Below, in pieces: positions 6,106 to 12,628 of a DNA stretch of 12,628 nt. Location: NCBI GenBank assembly GCA_003978285.1, contig QOAB01000090.1, forward strand, positions 1 to 12,628, given 5' to 3'. The notes beneath the pieces are model-generated. The model had not been told where the DNA came from and did not search any database. It saw nothing but the letters and a program-made list of their open reading frames with translations. The position numbers and the translations under genes were made by a program. This DNA is from Candidatus Thioglobus sp. (GTDB lineage: Bacteria; Pseudomonadota; Gammaproteobacteria; PS1; Thioglobaceae). Each line of letters begins with the position of its first letter. Positions within the stretch are counted from its first letter, which is position 1.

Positions 6106-7536
6106 ATGAGCTTAGTAGAGAGATATGATTTAAAGGTGGTGAAGTATTTCATCGTCATGGCCTCAATTTATTTGGTCGTCGGTACCTCAATTGGTGTCTA
6201 TATCGCCTCAGAGTTAGCTTGGCCTTTTTTAAATGACCTTGGTACTGATTTACCTTATTTCCAATTCGGCCGTTTAAGACCGCTACATACCAACTCAGTG
6301 ATTTTCGCTTTTGGTGGTTCGGCCTTAATGGCTTCAGCCTTTTATATTGTCCAGCGCACCAATCAAACTAAGCTCTGGTCTAATAAAATGGCGTGGTTTA
6401 CCTTTTGGTCGTGGAACTTGGTAATCCTTTTAGCGGTAATAACTCTACCTTTGGGCTTAACCCAATCTAAAGAGTACGCAGAGCTAGAATGGCCGATTGA
6501 TATTCTCTTAACCGTTTCCTGGGCGAGTTATATGTATAACTTTATCATGACCATTCACATCCGAGATCGCAACAAGGTGCCACACGTCTATGTGGCTAAC
6601 TGGTTCTTTATGGGCATGATGGTGATGGTGACTTACCTTCACGTGATTAACAACCTTTCTATTCCGGTAGACTGGTTTAAATCTTATTCAATCTATTCTG
6701 GTGTACAAGATGCAATGATTCAATGGTGGTGGGGCCATAATGCGGTTGGCTTCTTCTTAACCGCGGGCTTCTTAGGCATGATGTATTACTTTGTGCCAAA
6801 ACAAGCAGAGCGTCCAATTTATTCCTACCGCCTATCAGTGATTCATTTTTGGGCACTGATGTTTGGTTACGTGTGGCTAGGCGCTCACCATCTTCAATAT
6901 ACAGCGTTGCCAGATTGGGCGGGCTCATTAGGTGTAACCATTTCATTGGCAATGATCATTCCATCATGGGGTGGTGCGATTAACGGCATCTTAACGCTTT
7001 CAGGTGCATGGGAGCGCTTACGTGAAGACTACATCTTGCGCTTTTTGATTATGTCATTGGCCTTCTATGCCATGAGTACTTTTGAAGGACCAGTGATGGC
7101 AGCGAAAACGGTTAACGCCCTATCACACTACACAGACTGGACTATTGGCCACGTACACTCAGGCGCACTTGGTTGGAATATTATGGTGGCCTCGGGTGCG
7201 CTATATCACATGGTTGAGAAAATATTCAATGTTCGATTATCACAAAAGTTATTAGGTATTCACTTCTGGGTGCATACCATTGGTACAGTTACTTACATTG
7301 TAGCAATGTGGGTATCAGGCATTATGCAAGGTCTTATGTGGCGTGCTTATGATGAATACGGTACGTTGGCTTATACTTTTGCCGAATCAGTATCAGCCAT
7401 GCATCCTTATTATGCAATGCGAGCAGCAGGCGGTGCACTAGTGGTATTAGGTGCAATCACCATGTTGATCAATATTATTATTACCATTCGTAAGTCGAAC
7501 CGAGAGCAGGCTTCTGCTCAAGTAGCAACGGCATAG
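6106..7536 (+). CDS. ccoN: cbb3-type cytochrome c oxidase subunit I
   Basis: CcoN is the catalytic subunit of the high-affinity cbb3 oxidase, reducing O2 at a haem b3-CuB site with proton pumping. GAGGAG precedes the start. The 476-residue product has about twelve helices. Ligands sit at positions expected from the Pseudomonas stutzeri enzyme with a small offset: H61 and H351 for haem b, H349 for haem b3 ([13 protein letters not shown]), and H211, H261 and H262 for CuB (WWWGHN and GAHHLQY). Y255, in the helix just before the HH pair, is the cbb3-specific cross-link tyrosine. The HPEVY motif of A-type enzymes is absent, as expected for the C family. ccoO follows 12 bases downstream. Confidence 0.97.
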   Translation: MSLVERYDLKVVKYFIVMASIYLVVGTSIGVYIASELAWPFLNDLGTDLPYFQFGRLRPLHTNSVIFAFGGSALMASAFYIVQRTNQTKLWSNKMAWFTFWSWNLVILLAVITLPLGLTQSKEYAELEWPIDILLTVSWASYMYNFIMTIHIRDRNKVPHVYVANWFFMGMMVMVTYLHVINNLSIPVDWFKSYSIYSGVQDAMIQWWWGHNAVGFFLTAGFLGMMYYFVPKQAERPIYSYRLSVIHFWALMFGYVWLGAHHLQYTALPDWAGSLGVTISLAMIIPSWGGAINGILTLSGAWERLREDYILRFLIMSLAFYAMSTFEGPVMAAKTVNALSHYTDWTIGHVHSGALGWNIMVASGALYHMVEKIFNVRLSQKLLGIHFWVHTIGTVTYIVAMWVSGIMQGLMWRAYDEYGTLAYTFAESVSAMHPYYAMRAAGGALVVLGAITMLINIIITIRKSNREQASAQVATA

Positions 7537-7548
7537 GAGGAAAGAGTA

Positions 7549-8277
7549 ATGGCAAATAAAAACGGAAAAGAAAGCTTACAAACAAAATTTGAAAAAAACA
7601 TTTTTGCAATGTATTTGGCTATGGCACTAGCAGTATCATTGGCCGGTATTGTAGAAATTGTGCCTTTGTTTACCAATCCTGACACAGTGAAAGACGAAGT
7701 GATGGTCGATGGTAAGACTAAGAGTTTGTTGTGGCAACGTGCAGAGGGTCAAAAACTAGCAGATTGGAAGCCAGGTGATGGTGTACGTCCTAACACAGCG
7801 CTAGAATTAGCCGGTCGAGATATTTACCAACGTGAAGGCTGTTATCTGTGTCACTCACAGATGATTCGTCCATTCAGAGACGAGAAAGAACGCTATGGTC
7901 ACTTCTCTTTAGCAGTCGAATCAAAATACGATCACCCATTTCAATGGGGCTCTAAACGCACAGGCCCTGATTTAGCACGCGTTGGTGGCAAGTATTCAGA
8001 TGAATGGCATATCTTGCATTTACGCCATCCACAAGCATTAGTGCCAGAATCAGTTATGCCAAAATATCGCTTTTTAGACAGTGCAACGGTTGATGGTGCA
8101 AGCATTCAAGCACATATGAAAGGCCTGAGAAAGGTGGGTGTGCCTTATACCGATGGTGATATTGCTGAGGCTGCAGGTTTGGTCAAAGGTAAAACTGAAA
8201 TGGATGCCATGGTAGCGTATTTGCAATCACTGGGCAATATGATTAAATTCGAAGATGGTGTGGTTTACCGCGAGTAA
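7549..8277 (+). CDS. ccoO: cbb3-type cytochrome c oxidase subunit II (monohaem cytochrome c)
   Basis: CcoO is a membrane-anchored cytochrome c that passes electrons from CcoP to CcoN. AGGAGG stands before the start. One N-terminal helix (about residues 18-40) ends in the conserved 'IVEIVPLF'. The haem motif is CYLCH (C98, C101, H102) in '[22 protein letters not shown]'. The conserved block '[28 protein letters not shown]' spans residues 127-154, and the axial methionine is M170 in 'VPESVMPKY'. At 242 residues it is longer than a typical CcoO of about 200. The extra length lies mainly between the helix and the haem domain (about residues 43-80). The stop TAA shares its last A with the ccoQ ATG. 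Confidence 0.96.
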   Translation: MANKNGKESLQTKFEKNIFAMYLAMALAVSLAGIVEIVPLFTNPDTVKDEVMVDGKTKSLLWQRAEGQKLADWKPGDGVRPNTALELAGRDIYQREGCYLCHSQMIRPFRDEKERYGHFSLAVESKYDHPFQWGSKRTGPDLARVGGKYSDEWHILHLRHPQALVPESVMPKYRFLDSATVDGASIQAHMKGLRKVGVPYTDGDIAEAAGLVKGKTEMDAMVAYLQSLGNMIKFEDGVVYRE

Positions 8278-8417
8278 TGACACTGGTTGATAAAATTGGC
8301 GCTATAACGGCGGTAGTCGTATTTTTACTTTTAGCAGGCGCTTATTTTTATGCGTTTAGACCTAAAAATAAGAAAAAATTTGAAGAGTTAAGTGACTTTG
8401 TTAATAAAGAAGACTAG
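8277..8417 (+). CDS. ccoQ: cbb3 oxidase small subunit CcoQ/FixQ
   Basis: A 46-codon frame starts in the TAATG overlap with the ccoO stop and ends 14 bases before ccoP. The product has one helix (about residues 8-26) followed by 'YAFRPKNKKKFEELSDF', which fits the CcoQ/FixQ pattern of a helix, a 'P+nKk.FeE' stretch and an acidic tail. CcoQ is not catalytic and stabilises the cbb3 complex, particularly when oxygen is present. Position between ccoO and ccoP is canonical. It has no strong ribosome site of its own, so it should be coupled to ccoO. Confidence 0.92.
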   Translation: MTLVDKIGAITAVVVFLLLAGAYFYAFRPKNKKKFEELSDFVNKED

Positions 8418-8431
8418 CGAGGAGAGAAGGA

Positions 8432-9889
8432 ATGAGTGAACATAAGAATCCATATCCAGGCGAAAATAATACTGGCCATTTTTGGGATGATGATAACGAT
8501 ATTAGAGAGTTAAACAATCGCCCACCAAGGTGGTATATGTGGGCACTTTATTTAGGCATAATTGCCATTCCTATTTATGCGTTCTATTACCCGACCATTC
8601 CTTGGTTTGGTGAACACACCAAGGGCTCAGCTGGATGGACACAGATTGTTGAATATAAAGAAGGTGTTGCACAACTTGAGCAATACCGAGAAACCAAGTT
8701 TTCTGACACAGAAAAAGCCATCACCGAAAGTTCTTTAGAAGACATTGTGCGTAATGACGACCTTAGAAACTATGCGATTAAAACAGCCAAAGTATTGTTT
8801 GGTGAAAACTGTGCGGCGTGTCATGGCGCAGGTGGTCAAGGTAATGATGGCTTTCCAATATTGGCAGACGATGATTGGCTTTATGGTGGCACATTAGCAC
8901 AAATTAGCACCTCAATTACCAATGGCCGTAAAGGTAATATGCCTGCGCGCATGATGGGCATTTCAGATGCAGATGCAGACACGCTAGCAACCTTCTTGGT
9001 TGAAACTGGCAAAGGTGAACAAGGTAAACCAAACCCCGCTTCTAAAGCATTGTATATGACCAAAGGTTGTATTGGTTGTCATGGGCCAACCATGAAAGGT
9101 AATGTCTTTATGGGTAGCGCTAACTTAAGCGACGGTATTTATCGTTTTAAGGCTGACGATCAGAAATCATCGGTTATTCGCACTATCTTACATGGTGTAA
9201 ATCAAGGTCATGATCCACTCACACAAGATGCAGTTATGCCATCTTTTGGTGTATCGCAAGTGATCGATAAAACTCAAATTAAAAAACTGGCTGTTTATGT
9301 GCATCAGCTTGGCGGTGGTGTTGCGGTGAAGCCGAAACCTAAACCGAAAAAAGTAGTCGCTAGCGCTGTTGAACCTGCTGCTAAAGCAGGCAGAAGCGGT
9401 AAAGAGCTTTATGCAAAATGTCAAGGTTGTCATAACGTTGGCGTAGGTGGTGCACCTAAGTATGGAGATAAGGCGGCGTGGGCATCACGTATTAAGCGCG
9501 GTGTGGATGATTTATTAAAAGTGGCTAAGGCTGGTAAAGGTATGATGCCACCAAAGGGAACTTGTATGGACTGTACCGACGATGAGCTTAAGGCGGTTAT
9601 TCAGTACATGATGGAAAGTGCAGGTGCACCAAAGGCAAAGAGTGCTGTTAAAGCCAACCCGCTCAAAGCAGTTGCCGCTAGTGGTGATTCGTTTGATGCT
9701 GTAATCAAAGCTGCAGACGCGAATTATAAAAAAGCACTAGCCGCTAAAATAGCTTGGCGTGACACCGGAAAGATGATTAAAGAGGCAAAGAAAACCAAAG
9801 ATATTGCTTTGGCTAAAGCTGCAAACAATCAAGCAGTCAATGCATTGGCACAAGCTACAGTTGCAGGTACTGCCGGCCCTAGATTTTAA
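8432..9889 (+). CDS. ccoP: cbb3-type oxidase subunit III, enlarged triheme form with C-terminal tail
   Basis: CcoP receives electrons from soluble cytochromes or the bc1 complex and passes them to CcoO. The N-terminus is standard (GIRELNN-type 'DIRELNNRPPRWYMW', residues 23-37, then one helix to about residue 53). Two usual cytochrome c domains follow: CAACH (C127, C130, H131; likely axial M170) and CIGCH (C213, C216, H217; likely axial M269). After a Lys/Pro linker (about 300-308) comes a third domain with CQGCH (C330, C333, H334), 'GMMPPKGTCMDCTDDELKA' (370-388), and the CxxC pair C378/C381 typical of cytochrome c5. A further 85 residues, Ala/Lys-rich and probably helical, end the protein at residue 485. 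Typical diheme CcoP proteins are around 300 residues. Triheme CcoP is known in Neisseria. GAGGAGAGAAGG precedes the start and a terminator follows. Confidence 0.95.
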   Translation: MSEHKNPYPGENNTGHFWDDDNDIRELNNRPPRWYMWALYLGIIAIPIYAFYYPTIPWFGEHTKGSAGWTQIVEYKEGVAQLEQYRETKFSDTEKAITESSLEDIVRNDDLRNYAIKTAKVLFGENCAACHGAGGQGNDGFPILADDDWLYGGTLAQISTSITNGRKGNMPARMMGISDADADTLATFLVETGKGEQGKPNPASKALYMTKGCIGCHGPTMKGNVFMGSANLSDGIYRFKADDQKSSVIRTILHGVNQGHDPLTQDAVMPSFGVSQVIDKTQIKKLAVYVHQLGGGVAVKPKPKPKKVVASAVEPAAKAGRSGKELYAKCQGCHNVGVGGAPKYGDKAAWASRIKRGVDDLLKVAKAGKGMMPPKGTCMDCTDDELKAVIQYMMESAGAPKAKSAVKANPLKAVAASGDSFDAVIKAADANYKKALAAKIAWRDTGKMIKEAKKTKDIALAKAANNQAVNALAQATVAGTAGPRF

Positions 9890-9908
9890 GTCTTATATAA
9901 ACAAACCG

Positions 9909-9937
9909 AGAAATACCCTTTTATTAGGGTATTTTTT
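9909..9937 (+). terminator. intrinsic terminator of the cco operon
   Basis: AAATACCCT (9911-9919) pairs perfectly with AGGGTATTT (9926-9934) around a six-base loop, and the run of T continues to 9937. It lies 20 bases after the ccoP stop and separates the operon from the tRNA gene. Confidence 0.88.
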
Positions 9938-9984
9938 CGTCTATTTTGAATGTAATTTAATATAGACTTTTTTGTAAATAATCA

Positions 9985-10012
9985 TTGAGCGATTTGACCG
10001 TTTGGGTATAAT
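9985..10012 (+). promoter_or_regulatory. promoter of the tRNA-Thr gene
   Basis: TTGAGC (9985-9990) and a perfect TATAAT (10007-10012) are separated by 16 bases. The tRNA begins 11 bases after the -10. The mature 5' end is so close to the expected start site that little or no leader would be trimmed. Confidence 0.6.
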
Positions 10013-10023
10013 TTCAAATTGTT

Positions 10024-10099
10024 GCCGAAGTAGCACAGTTGGTAGTGCAACTGATTTGTAATCAGTAGGTCACCAGTTCGAGTCCGGTCTTCGGCACCA
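10024..10099 (+). tRNA. tRNA-Thr (anticodon UGU)
   Basis: The 76-base sequence folds as a full cloverleaf. The acceptor stem is GCCGAAG/CTTCGGC, the D stem GCAC/GTGC, the anticodon stem ACTGA/TCAGT with loop TTTGTAA giving anticodon TGT, and the T loop TTCGAGT. Discriminator A and an encoded CCA complete it. One T-stem pair (A-C) is mismatched. The body closely resembles the Escherichia coli threonine UGU tRNA from memory. It is a single gene with its own promoter and terminator and has no integrase or att-like duplication beside it. Confidence 0.96.
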
Positions 10100-10104
10100 G
10101 ATTC

Positions 10105-10138
10105 AAACCCATCGTGATTTTTCACTGTGGGTTTTTTT
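10105..10138 (+). terminator. intrinsic terminator after tRNA-Thr
   Basis: AAACCCA (10105-10111) pairs with TGGGTTT (10128-10134), with a short inner GTG/CAC stem and a small internal loop, followed by T residues to 10138. It starts six bases after the tRNA CCA end. Confidence 0.85.
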
Positions 10139-10258
10139 ATTTCTGTTTCAAAATTAGCCATTATTAATAGACTTGCATGTCAAAATGAATCGTGTAATAT
10201 GACGTTTTGGTAAATTAAATTTTTACTGAAAATAAAAATAACTTTAAAAGGGGAACAC

Positions 10259-10765
10259 ATGAAAAACGTAACAAAAGCAATCGCGATTGTAACAGTAGTA
10301 GCAGCAACATCAGCATCAGCATTTATGCACGACAACAATCGTGGCTGGGGTGGTAACAACATGGGTCCATTCTCAGGTGGTAACAACATGGGTCCATTCT
10401 CAGGTGGTAACAACATGGGTCCATTCTCAGGTGGTAACAACATGGGTCCATTTGGTGGCGGTTCTAATGCTGGCCCTTTCTCTGGTGCCCAAAATTGGGG
10501 CCCTTTCCAAGGTGGTAACAACTGGTTAAACAATACTGATTTCGGTACAAGGTTTAACACTAGCAACAAGACTGACACAAGCGCTTCTGGCGCAGCTGAT
10601 GGTTCTGCTTCTGGTTCTGGCGATGCAAACGCTAAAGGTATTGCAGATGCTTACGCTAAAGGTGTAGCAGATGCACAAGCACAAGCACAAGCTGATGCTT
10701 ATGCTAAAGGCTATGCTGATGCACAAGCGGCAGGTACTGCGTCTTCGGACGAAGCTGCTAAGTAA
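10259..10765 (+). CDS. secreted Gly/Asn-rich tandem-repeat protein, sulfur-globule-protein-like
   Basis: The 168-residue product has a clear Sec signal peptide (MKNVTKAIAIVTVVAATSASA, cut near residue 21). The mature part has two repeat modules. The first, residues 31-89, contains six nine-residue units of pattern G-G-x-N-x-G-P-F-S plus a partial seventh. After a polar Ser/Thr linker (90-120), residues 121-160 form five eight-residue units of the type A-D-A-Y-A-K-G-V. There are no cysteines and no catalytic motif, so a structural role is likely. Secreted, low-complexity proteins rich in Gly, Asn and aromatic residues include the sulfur globule envelope proteins of sulfur-oxidising bacteria, which is my best guess by composition only. 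A matrix or cell-surface protein is an alternative. AGGGGA precedes the start and a strong terminator follows, so it is a single-gene unit. The long open frame on the opposite strand is a consequence of the repeats. Confidence 0.8.
   Translation: MKNVTKAIAIVTVVAATSASAFMHDNNRGWGGNNMGPFSGGNNMGPFSGGNNMGPFSGGNNMGPFGGGSNAGPFSGAQNWGPFQGGNNWLNNTDFGTRFNTSNKTDTSASGAADGSASGSGDANAKGIADAYAKGVADAQAQAQADAYAKGYADAQAAGTASSDEAAK
10349..10525 (+). repeat. 27-bp in-frame tandem repeat
   Basis: Three identical 27-base copies (10349-10375, 10376-10402, 10403-10429) encode GGNNMGPFS. They are followed by a fourth (10430-10456) that changes only near its end (S to G). Two diverged copies (10457-10483 GGSNAGPFS; 10484-10510 GAQNWGPFQ) use different codons for the same Gly-Pro-Phe core, and GGNNW (10511-10525) is a partial seventh. 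Base-identical copies 1-3 point to recent duplication or homogenisation. Confidence 0.95.
10619..10738 (+). repeat. 24-bp degenerate in-frame repeat (octapeptide)
   Basis: Five consecutive 24-base units encode GDANAKGI, ADAYAKGV, ADAQAQAQ, ADAYAKGY and ADAQAAGT. The Ala-Asp-Ala start is kept in four of five and Ala-Lys-Gly in three. The DNA copies are more diverged than the 27-base array upstream. Confidence 0.8.
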
Positions 10766-10784
10766 TTTTTAAATAAATTACGCT

Positions 10785-10812
10785 AAAGACCACCCGAGAG
10801 GGTGGTTTTTTA
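10785..10812 (+). terminator. intrinsic terminator after the repeat-protein gene
   Basis: ACCACCC (10789-10795) pairs with GGGTGGT (10800-10806) around a GAGA tetraloop, followed by a T-run to 10811. Weaker pairs extend the stem outward. It lies between two convergent genes. On the minus strand only short T-runs follow the hairpin, so it would work less well for lolA. Confidence 0.9.
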
Positions 10813-10840
10813 TTGGGCGATCGAAAAATATCATTTTAAG

Positions 10841-11422
10841 TTAACGGATGACATCAAAACCAGAATCGATGCGTAATTCAAAAGCTCCATGTTCTATGTT
10901 GGGCTTGGTATCAATCTGATCAAAGACAATCAAAACGGTTTGTTCGAGCTCATTTTTTAGTGAAATAGCATGCAGTAAGTCATCTTTAAAACCAAACTTT
11001 AATACTTGGGTTAAGGTGTTGGTTGTGTACCAGTCGATATGGTTTTCTTGATGAGAGAAAATTGGCAGATTTTGCAAGGTGCTGGGTTTGTTGATTAACC
11101 AATAAAGTGGCGTTCGTGACAGGTCTTGGATTTGTTGTAAGCTGGCTTGTTCAAGTTCGGTATCGACCAGCCATAGTTCATCATTATTCAAGAGTAAGAT
11201 TTGCTCGTTTGGCTGCGCGGTGTGCCAGCGTAGTTGTTGCGGGCGTTTAAAGGTTAAAGTGCCTGATGTGGTGCTGAGCAGTGAGTGTGTGTCGCTGTAG
11301 GTTGTTTGGGTGAAATTGGCTTTGAGTGATTCAAGCGAATTAAAAAAATCGGAGAACTGATGGTTGGCACTAAGTGCTGTATTAGCCCAAAAAATGGACA
11401 ATACAACCAGGATTTTAGTCAT
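10841..11422 (-). CDS. lolA: outer-membrane lipoprotein carrier protein LolA
   Basis: LolA is the periplasmic chaperone that takes lipoproteins from the LolCDE transporter in the inner membrane to LolB in the outer membrane. The 193-residue product has a signal peptide ([19 protein letters not shown], about 19 residues). It then has the family pattern: 'F...[10 protein letters not shown]', '[19 protein letters not shown]' (53-71), '[21 protein letters not shown]' from about residue 74, and the C-terminal '[13 protein letters not shown]'. The R65-W66 region matches the conserved Arg used in the LolA lid. Its start overlaps the last eight bases of ftsK, so the two are translationally coupled. 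The ftsK-lolA order is common in gammaproteobacteria. Confidence 0.92.
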   Translation of the reverse strand: MTKILVVLSIFWANTALSANHQFSDFFNSLESLKANFTQTTYSDTHSLLSTTSGTLTFKRPQQLRWHTAQPNEQILLLNNDELWLVDTELEQASLQQIQDLSRTPLYWLINKPSTLQNLPIFSHQENHIDWYTTNTLTQVLKFGFKDDLLHAISLKNELEQTVLIVFDQIDTKPNIEHGAFELRIDSGFDVIR

Positions 11423-12628
11423 CAGTATTGATTGGCTCTGGCGCTAAGACTTGGCGATTTCCAGCACTGTTCATGGTGCTAACCACACCACTGGCTTCCA
11501 TGTCTTCAATAATGCGTGCAGCACGGTTGTAACCAATGCGCATGCGTCGTTGTAAGCTAGAAATTGAAGCGCGCCGTGATGAAGTCACAATTTGTACTGC
11601 TTCATCATAAAGGGAGTCAAGCTCACCAGTTACACCACTACTGTTACTGCCTTCATGTGAATCGGCTGATTCACTATGAGCATTAAGAATGCCGTCAAGG
11701 TAGTTTGGTTGTGAGTTTTTGCGCAAGAAATCAACCACACGAGTGATTTCATCATCATCAACAAAGGCGCCGTGGACACGGGTTAGGTGTGAAATACCTG
11801 GAGTCATATAAAGCATATCACCCATACCGAGTAATTGTTCTGCACCACCTTGGTCGAGAATAGTGCGAGAATCTACCTTGCTTGAAACTTTAAAGGCAAT
11901 GCGGGTTGGTACGTTAGATTTAATTAAACCGGTGATAACATCCACGCTTGGACGTTGTGTGGCGATAATAAGGTGAATGCCGGCAGCACGCGCTTTTTGT
12001 GCTAGGCGCACAATCAGTGCTTCCACACGTTTGGCCTTGGCGCGATCTTCTTGGGCAAGTGCACCAAGCATGTCAGCATACTCATCAATCACCAGCATAA
12101 TCAGAGGTAATTTTTCGAGCTCAGGGGCAGTTTCCCCTTCTTCAGCTGTGTTGGAGTTGAAAGAAGGGTCTAATAATGGCTCACCTTTATTTTTGGCTTT
12201 TTTGAGTTTCTTGTTAAAGCCCTCAATATTACGTACGCCAAATTTAGCCAATAATGAATATCGGCGTTCCATCTCATTCACACACCACCACAAGGCGGAG
12301 GCCGCTTGATTCATATCGGTTACCACCGGGGTGAGGAGGTGTGGAATATCAGCGTAGCAAGCAAGCTCAACAATCTTAGGGTCGATCATGATCATACGTA
12401 CTTCGTCAGGCTTGGCTTTGTATAACACACTTAAAATAATTGCGTTAATACCAACAGACTTACCCATACCAGTTGCACCTGCTACCAATAAGTGTGGCAT
12501 CTTAGATAAATTGGCAATCACCGGTAGTCCGTTAATGTCTTTACCTAGGCCCATCGTCAGCACTGAATCCGACTTAGCAAAGACCTCAGAAGCGAGGATT
12601 TCTTTTAGACTGATCATTTCGCGTTCAG
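11415..12628 (-). CDS. ftsK: DNA translocase FtsK, C-terminal motor and gamma domains (5' part outside window)
   Basis: FtsK pumps chromosome ends through the division septum and activates XerCD recombination at dif. The reading frame continues past the window edge (…[11 protein letters not shown]), so the ATG at 12617 is internal and not the true start. Numbered from it, Walker A is GATGMGKS (47-54), Walker B is LIMLVIDE (172-179), and '[26 protein letters not shown]' (219-244) with '[16 protein letters not shown]' (255-270) are family hallmarks. A charged insertion at 137-170 lies between the Walker motifs, as in other FtsK proteins. The C-terminal winged-helix gamma domain (about 332-395; '[24 protein letters not shown]') binds KOPS DNA and XerD. 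The missing N-terminal part would hold the membrane helices and linker. Confidence 0.96.
   Translation of the reverse strand, partial: EREMISLKEILASEVFAKSDSVLTMGLGKDINGLPVIANLSKMPHLLVAGATGMGKSVGINAIILSVLYKAKPDEVRMIMIDPKIVELACYADIPHLLTPVVTDMNQAASALWWCVNEMERRYSLLAKFGVRNIEGFNKKLKKAKNKGEPLLDPSFNSNTAEEGETAPELEKLPLIMLVIDEYADMLGALAQEDRAKAKRVEALIVRLAQKARAAGIHLIIATQRPSVDVITGLIKSNVPTRIAFKVSSKVDSRTILDQGGAEQLLGMGDMLYMTPGISHLTRVHGAFVDDDEITRVVDFLRKNSQPNYLDGILNAHSESADSHEGSNSSGVTGELDSLYDEAVQIVTSSRRASISSLQRRMRIGYNRAARIIEDMEASGVVSTMNSAGNRQVLAPEPINTDD

Noticed and set aside
6068..6106. Twelve-codon frame ending in TAATG at the ccoN start, possible leader peptide
   Set aside because: It has no ribosome site, no run of regulatory codons and no attenuator hairpins, and ccoN has a strong GAGGAG of its own. 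Chance is sufficient.
10024..10138. tRNA-Thr as an integration site for a genomic island
   Set aside because: No integrase, direct repeat of the tRNA 3' end or phage-like gene is visible nearby, and both flanks are ordinary terminators.
10349..10525. Repeat array considered as CRISPR
   Set aside because: The units are contiguous with no spacers, in frame with a secreted protein, and no cas-like gene is present.
10180..10578. Long minus-strand open frame encoding Pro/Glu-rich repeats
   Set aside because: It is antisense to the tandem repeat, whose 27-base period keeps every frame open. It has no ribosome site, and the plus-strand frame has a signal peptide, ribosome site and terminator.
11977..12309. 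Plus-strand frame of about 110 codons opposite ftsK
   Set aside because: It lies entirely antisense to conserved FtsK motor motifs and has no signal, domain or ribosome site.

Overview
The window reads as chromosome of an A+T-rich gammaproteobacterium. The evidence is the ftsK-lolA gene pair, a gammaproteobacterial-type tRNA-Thr(UGU), a Pseudomonas-like cox gene order and a ccoNOQP operon. A secreted Gly/Asn-rich repeat protein resembling sulfur globule proteins, together with low-G+C codon use, suggests a marine sulfur oxidiser such as the SUP05/Thioglobus group. That placement is inferred from gene content and was not tested by any search.

Layout: (1) 1-462, minus strand: the start of a DUF2189 membrane protein, transcribed divergently from the cox genes. 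(2) 463-684: a divergent control region with a good minus-strand promoter whose -35 lies inside a perfect inverted repeat, and a weaker coxB promoter. (3) 685-5989, plus strand: an aa3/caa3-type cytochrome c oxidase cluster. It runs coxB (with a fused cytochrome c domain), coxA, a 32-residue single-helix ORF, ctaG/cox11 and coxC, then a strong intrinsic terminator, then a DUF2909 twin-helix protein and SURF1. (4) 5986-6105: a control region with a perfect FNR/ANR box placed for class II activation. (5) 6106-9889, plus strand: the high-affinity cbb3 oxidase operon ccoN-ccoO-ccoQ-ccoP. CcoP is enlarged, with three haem c motifs and an Ala/Lys-rich tail, and the operon ends at a terminator. (6) 10024-10099: tRNA-Thr(UGU) with its own promoter and terminator. 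(7) 10259-10765, plus strand: the secreted tandem-repeat protein, followed by a terminator. (8) 10841-12628, minus strand: lolA overlapping the 3' end of ftsK, which runs off the window.

The first three quarters of the window is a respiratory block. A low-affinity, CuA-containing haem-copper oxidase and a high-affinity cbb3 oxidase lie head to tail. The FNR/ANR box at the boundary lets oxygen limitation switch on the second enzyme independently of the first. Assembly functions for the first enzyme (CtaG for CuB insertion, SURF1 for haem a) are present. Haem A synthesis genes (ctaA, ctaB) and cbb3 maturation genes (ccoGHIS) are not in the window.

The core is well-known respiratory machinery. 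The least ordinary elements are the triheme CcoP with its tail, the unnamed 32-residue ORF between coxA and ctaG, the paired 8-2-8 inverted repeats in the two control regions, and the two-module repeat protein beside the tRNA. No mobile element, CRISPR array, integrase or wholly unknown multigene system was seen.
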